Positions 63,049 through 64,000 of a DNA stretch of 64,000 nt are shown here, in pieces; within the stretch, counting starts at the first letter, position 1, and each line of letters opens with the position of its first letter. The DNA is taken from contig NZ_CP089746.1 in NCBI RefSeq assembly GCF_029541745.1, positions 6,767,559 to 6,831,558 of the forward strand, read 5' to 3'. The notes under the pieces are model-generated. The model ran no database searches, was not told where the DNA came from, and saw nothing but the letters and a program-made list of their open reading frames with translations. Position numbers and translations under genes: made by a program. The DNA comes from Streptomyces sp. LX-29 (lineage in GTDB: Bacteria > Actinomycetota > Actinomycetes > Streptomycetales > Streptomycetaceae).

Positions 63049-63091
63049 GGCCTGTCCGACGGGGGCCGTAGCTCCCCACGTCGGACAGGCC
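63049..63091. terminator. hairpin terminator between converging genes
   Basis: GGCCTGTCCGAC and GTCGGACAGGCC form a perfect 12-bp stem with a 19-base loop. It can serve both the cold-shock gene and the converging PAP2 gene. Confidence 0.8.
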
Positions 63092-63169
63092 GTATGCGCC
63101 CTTGAGGCCAGCCGGCTGGACCCGGTGCCTGATACCGCGCGAAGCGCCCACCGCCAGATGCGACATGGC

Positions 63170-64000
63170 TCAGACCAGTTCGGGTCGCGGTTCCGGTTGC
63201 GGTGCCGGCGCGGCCTTCGGTTCCCACCGCTGGGTGGTCCGTATGTAGCCGTAGATCACCGAGGCCATCGCCAGAATGAGGAGCGGCCCGAACAGCCACG
63301 GATTCTCGGCCATTTCCATCGGCAGATAGCGATAGGACACCAGGAGCGCGGCGAAGACCGTGGTGCCGTAGGCGACCAGCTGCATTCCCGACCGGTCCCA
63401 GCCACGGTCGTAGGAGCGCAGAGCCGCCTCGACCGTGAGCGCGAACACCACGCCGGCAATGAGATCCACGCCGTAGTGGTAGCCGAAGCCCAGCGTGGCG
63501 CCGAGCGTGGCGACCAGCCAGAACGTGCCTGCGAACCGCAGGATCCGGGAGCTTCCGCGGGAATGGATGAAGATCGCGAGAGCCCACGCCGTGTGCAGGC
63601 TGGGCATGCAGTTGCGCGGGGTGAGCCCGTCGTACGGCACCGGGTGCGGGGTGGTGATCGACGGCGGCGTGTCCGGCCACAGGTTGGCCACCGCCCACTC
63701 CACGCCGCCGGTACCGGAGGTGCCCGGGCCGTAGGCGAAGATCGGTCCGACCACCGGGAAGATCATGTAGACGGCCGGCCCGAGCAGGCCGATCACCAGG
63801 AAGGTGCGCACCAGATGATGGCGTGGGAAGCGGCGCTCGACCGCCACGTGACGCAGCTGGTACACCGCGACGACGATCGCGGCCACCGCGAGCTCGGCGT
63901 AGACCCAGTCGAGAAGATGGGTGCCGATCGGGGCGGTTGCCTCGAGGATCCGGCCTGCCAGCCACGACGGGTTGCCCAGCGCGTGATCGGCGGTCGCCAC
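63170..64000 (-). CDS. PAP2-superfamily membrane phosphatase, 5-prime end cut by window
   Basis: At least 276 residues of a multi-pass protein of the PAP2/AUR1-like phosphatase type. Active-site pieces are CMPSLHTAWALAIF (PSxH with the nucleophile-activating His) and GYHYGVDLIAG (final His with Asp). About six membrane helices are visible (AVAAIVVAVYQL, TFLVIGLLGPAVYMIF, WLVATLGATLGF and others). The C-terminus is Pro-rich and cytoplasmic. It may remove phosphate from lipid phosphates or transfer inositol phosphate. The GTG at the window edge could be the start or an internal Val. Confidence 0.85.
   Translation of the reverse strand: MATADHALGNPSWLAGRILEATAPIGTHLLDWVYAELAVAAIVVAVYQLRHVAVERRFPRHHLVRTFLVIGLLGPAVYMIFPVVGPIFAYGPGTSGTGGVEWAVANLWPDTPPSITTPHPVPYDGLTPRNCMPSLHTAWALAIFIHSRGSSRILRFAGTFWLVATLGATLGFGYHYGVDLIAGVVFALTVEAALRSYDRGWDRSGMQLVAYGTTVFAALLVSYRYLPMEMAENPWLFGPLLILAMASVIYGYIRTTQRWEPKAAPAPQPEPRPELV

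Overview
The window is high-GC DNA (about 70 percent or more) with GTG and TTG starts, tight ATGA/GTGA gene overlaps, TPR and WD40 STAND proteins, a type III polyketide synthase and short fragments of actinobacterial IS elements. All of this points to a Streptomyces chromosome, probably an accessory or arm region. No complete transposon and no complete RNA gene is present.

Layout. Positions 1-2.4 kb: transposase and resolvase scars, then a MarR-controlled trio (regulator, small membrane protein, NmrA-like reductase) marked by three copies of one operator. 2.8-17.8 kb: a conflict and signalling block. It holds a DUF1963-like protein, a long HelD/HelR-type RNA polymerase-associated ATPase, a two-gene unit of a small helical protein plus a TPR STAND ATPase sharing a RHIM-like amyloid motif, a secreted beta-propeller-like protein and an nSTAND1-WD40 protein. 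18-26 kb: a MarR regulator divergent from a second-type enolase, a GH5 glycosidase, a secreted endonuclease/phosphatase-fold protein, a LysR regulator and an M6-like secreted metalloprotease.

26-40.6 kb: a complete trans-4-hydroxyproline catabolic locus. It has a peptide ABC transporter, a three-subunit D-hydroxyproline dehydrogenase, a DapA-family deaminase, a hydroxyproline 2-epimerase, a semialdehyde dehydrogenase and a GntR regulator, with an S33 aminopeptidase alongside. Five copies of an ATGTGAMATT element sit at the divergent promoter, inside the operon, before gntR and also before the M6 protease. I read this as one regulon linking extracellular proteolysis, peptide uptake and hydroxyproline breakdown.

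41-52 kb: mixed accessory genes. These are a FAD oxidoreductase, small secreted proteins, a type IV restriction enzyme (SRA plus nuclease), a type III PKS with a MmyB-like regulator and a catalytically degenerate SDR, an exported agmatine deiminase divergent from a TetR regulator, a Tn3 transposase fragment beside a tRNA-Gly 3-prime remnant (integration scar), and a MarR/questin-oxidase pair followed by a broken hydrolase.

52.2-56.8 kb: a compact RiPP-like cluster with a 56-residue candidate precursor, a strong hairpin, an M29-like aminopeptidase, an MFS exporter, a JmjC-type oxygenase and an HExxH-type putative peptide beta-hydroxylase. 57.2-64 kb: a 1,467-residue repeat protein, a small basic SAP-like protein, a cold-shock protein and a PAP2 phosphatase cut by the window end. 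The two best candidates for a poorly described system are the RHIM-like pair at 7.4-11.9 kb and the RiPP cluster at 52.2-56.8 kb.
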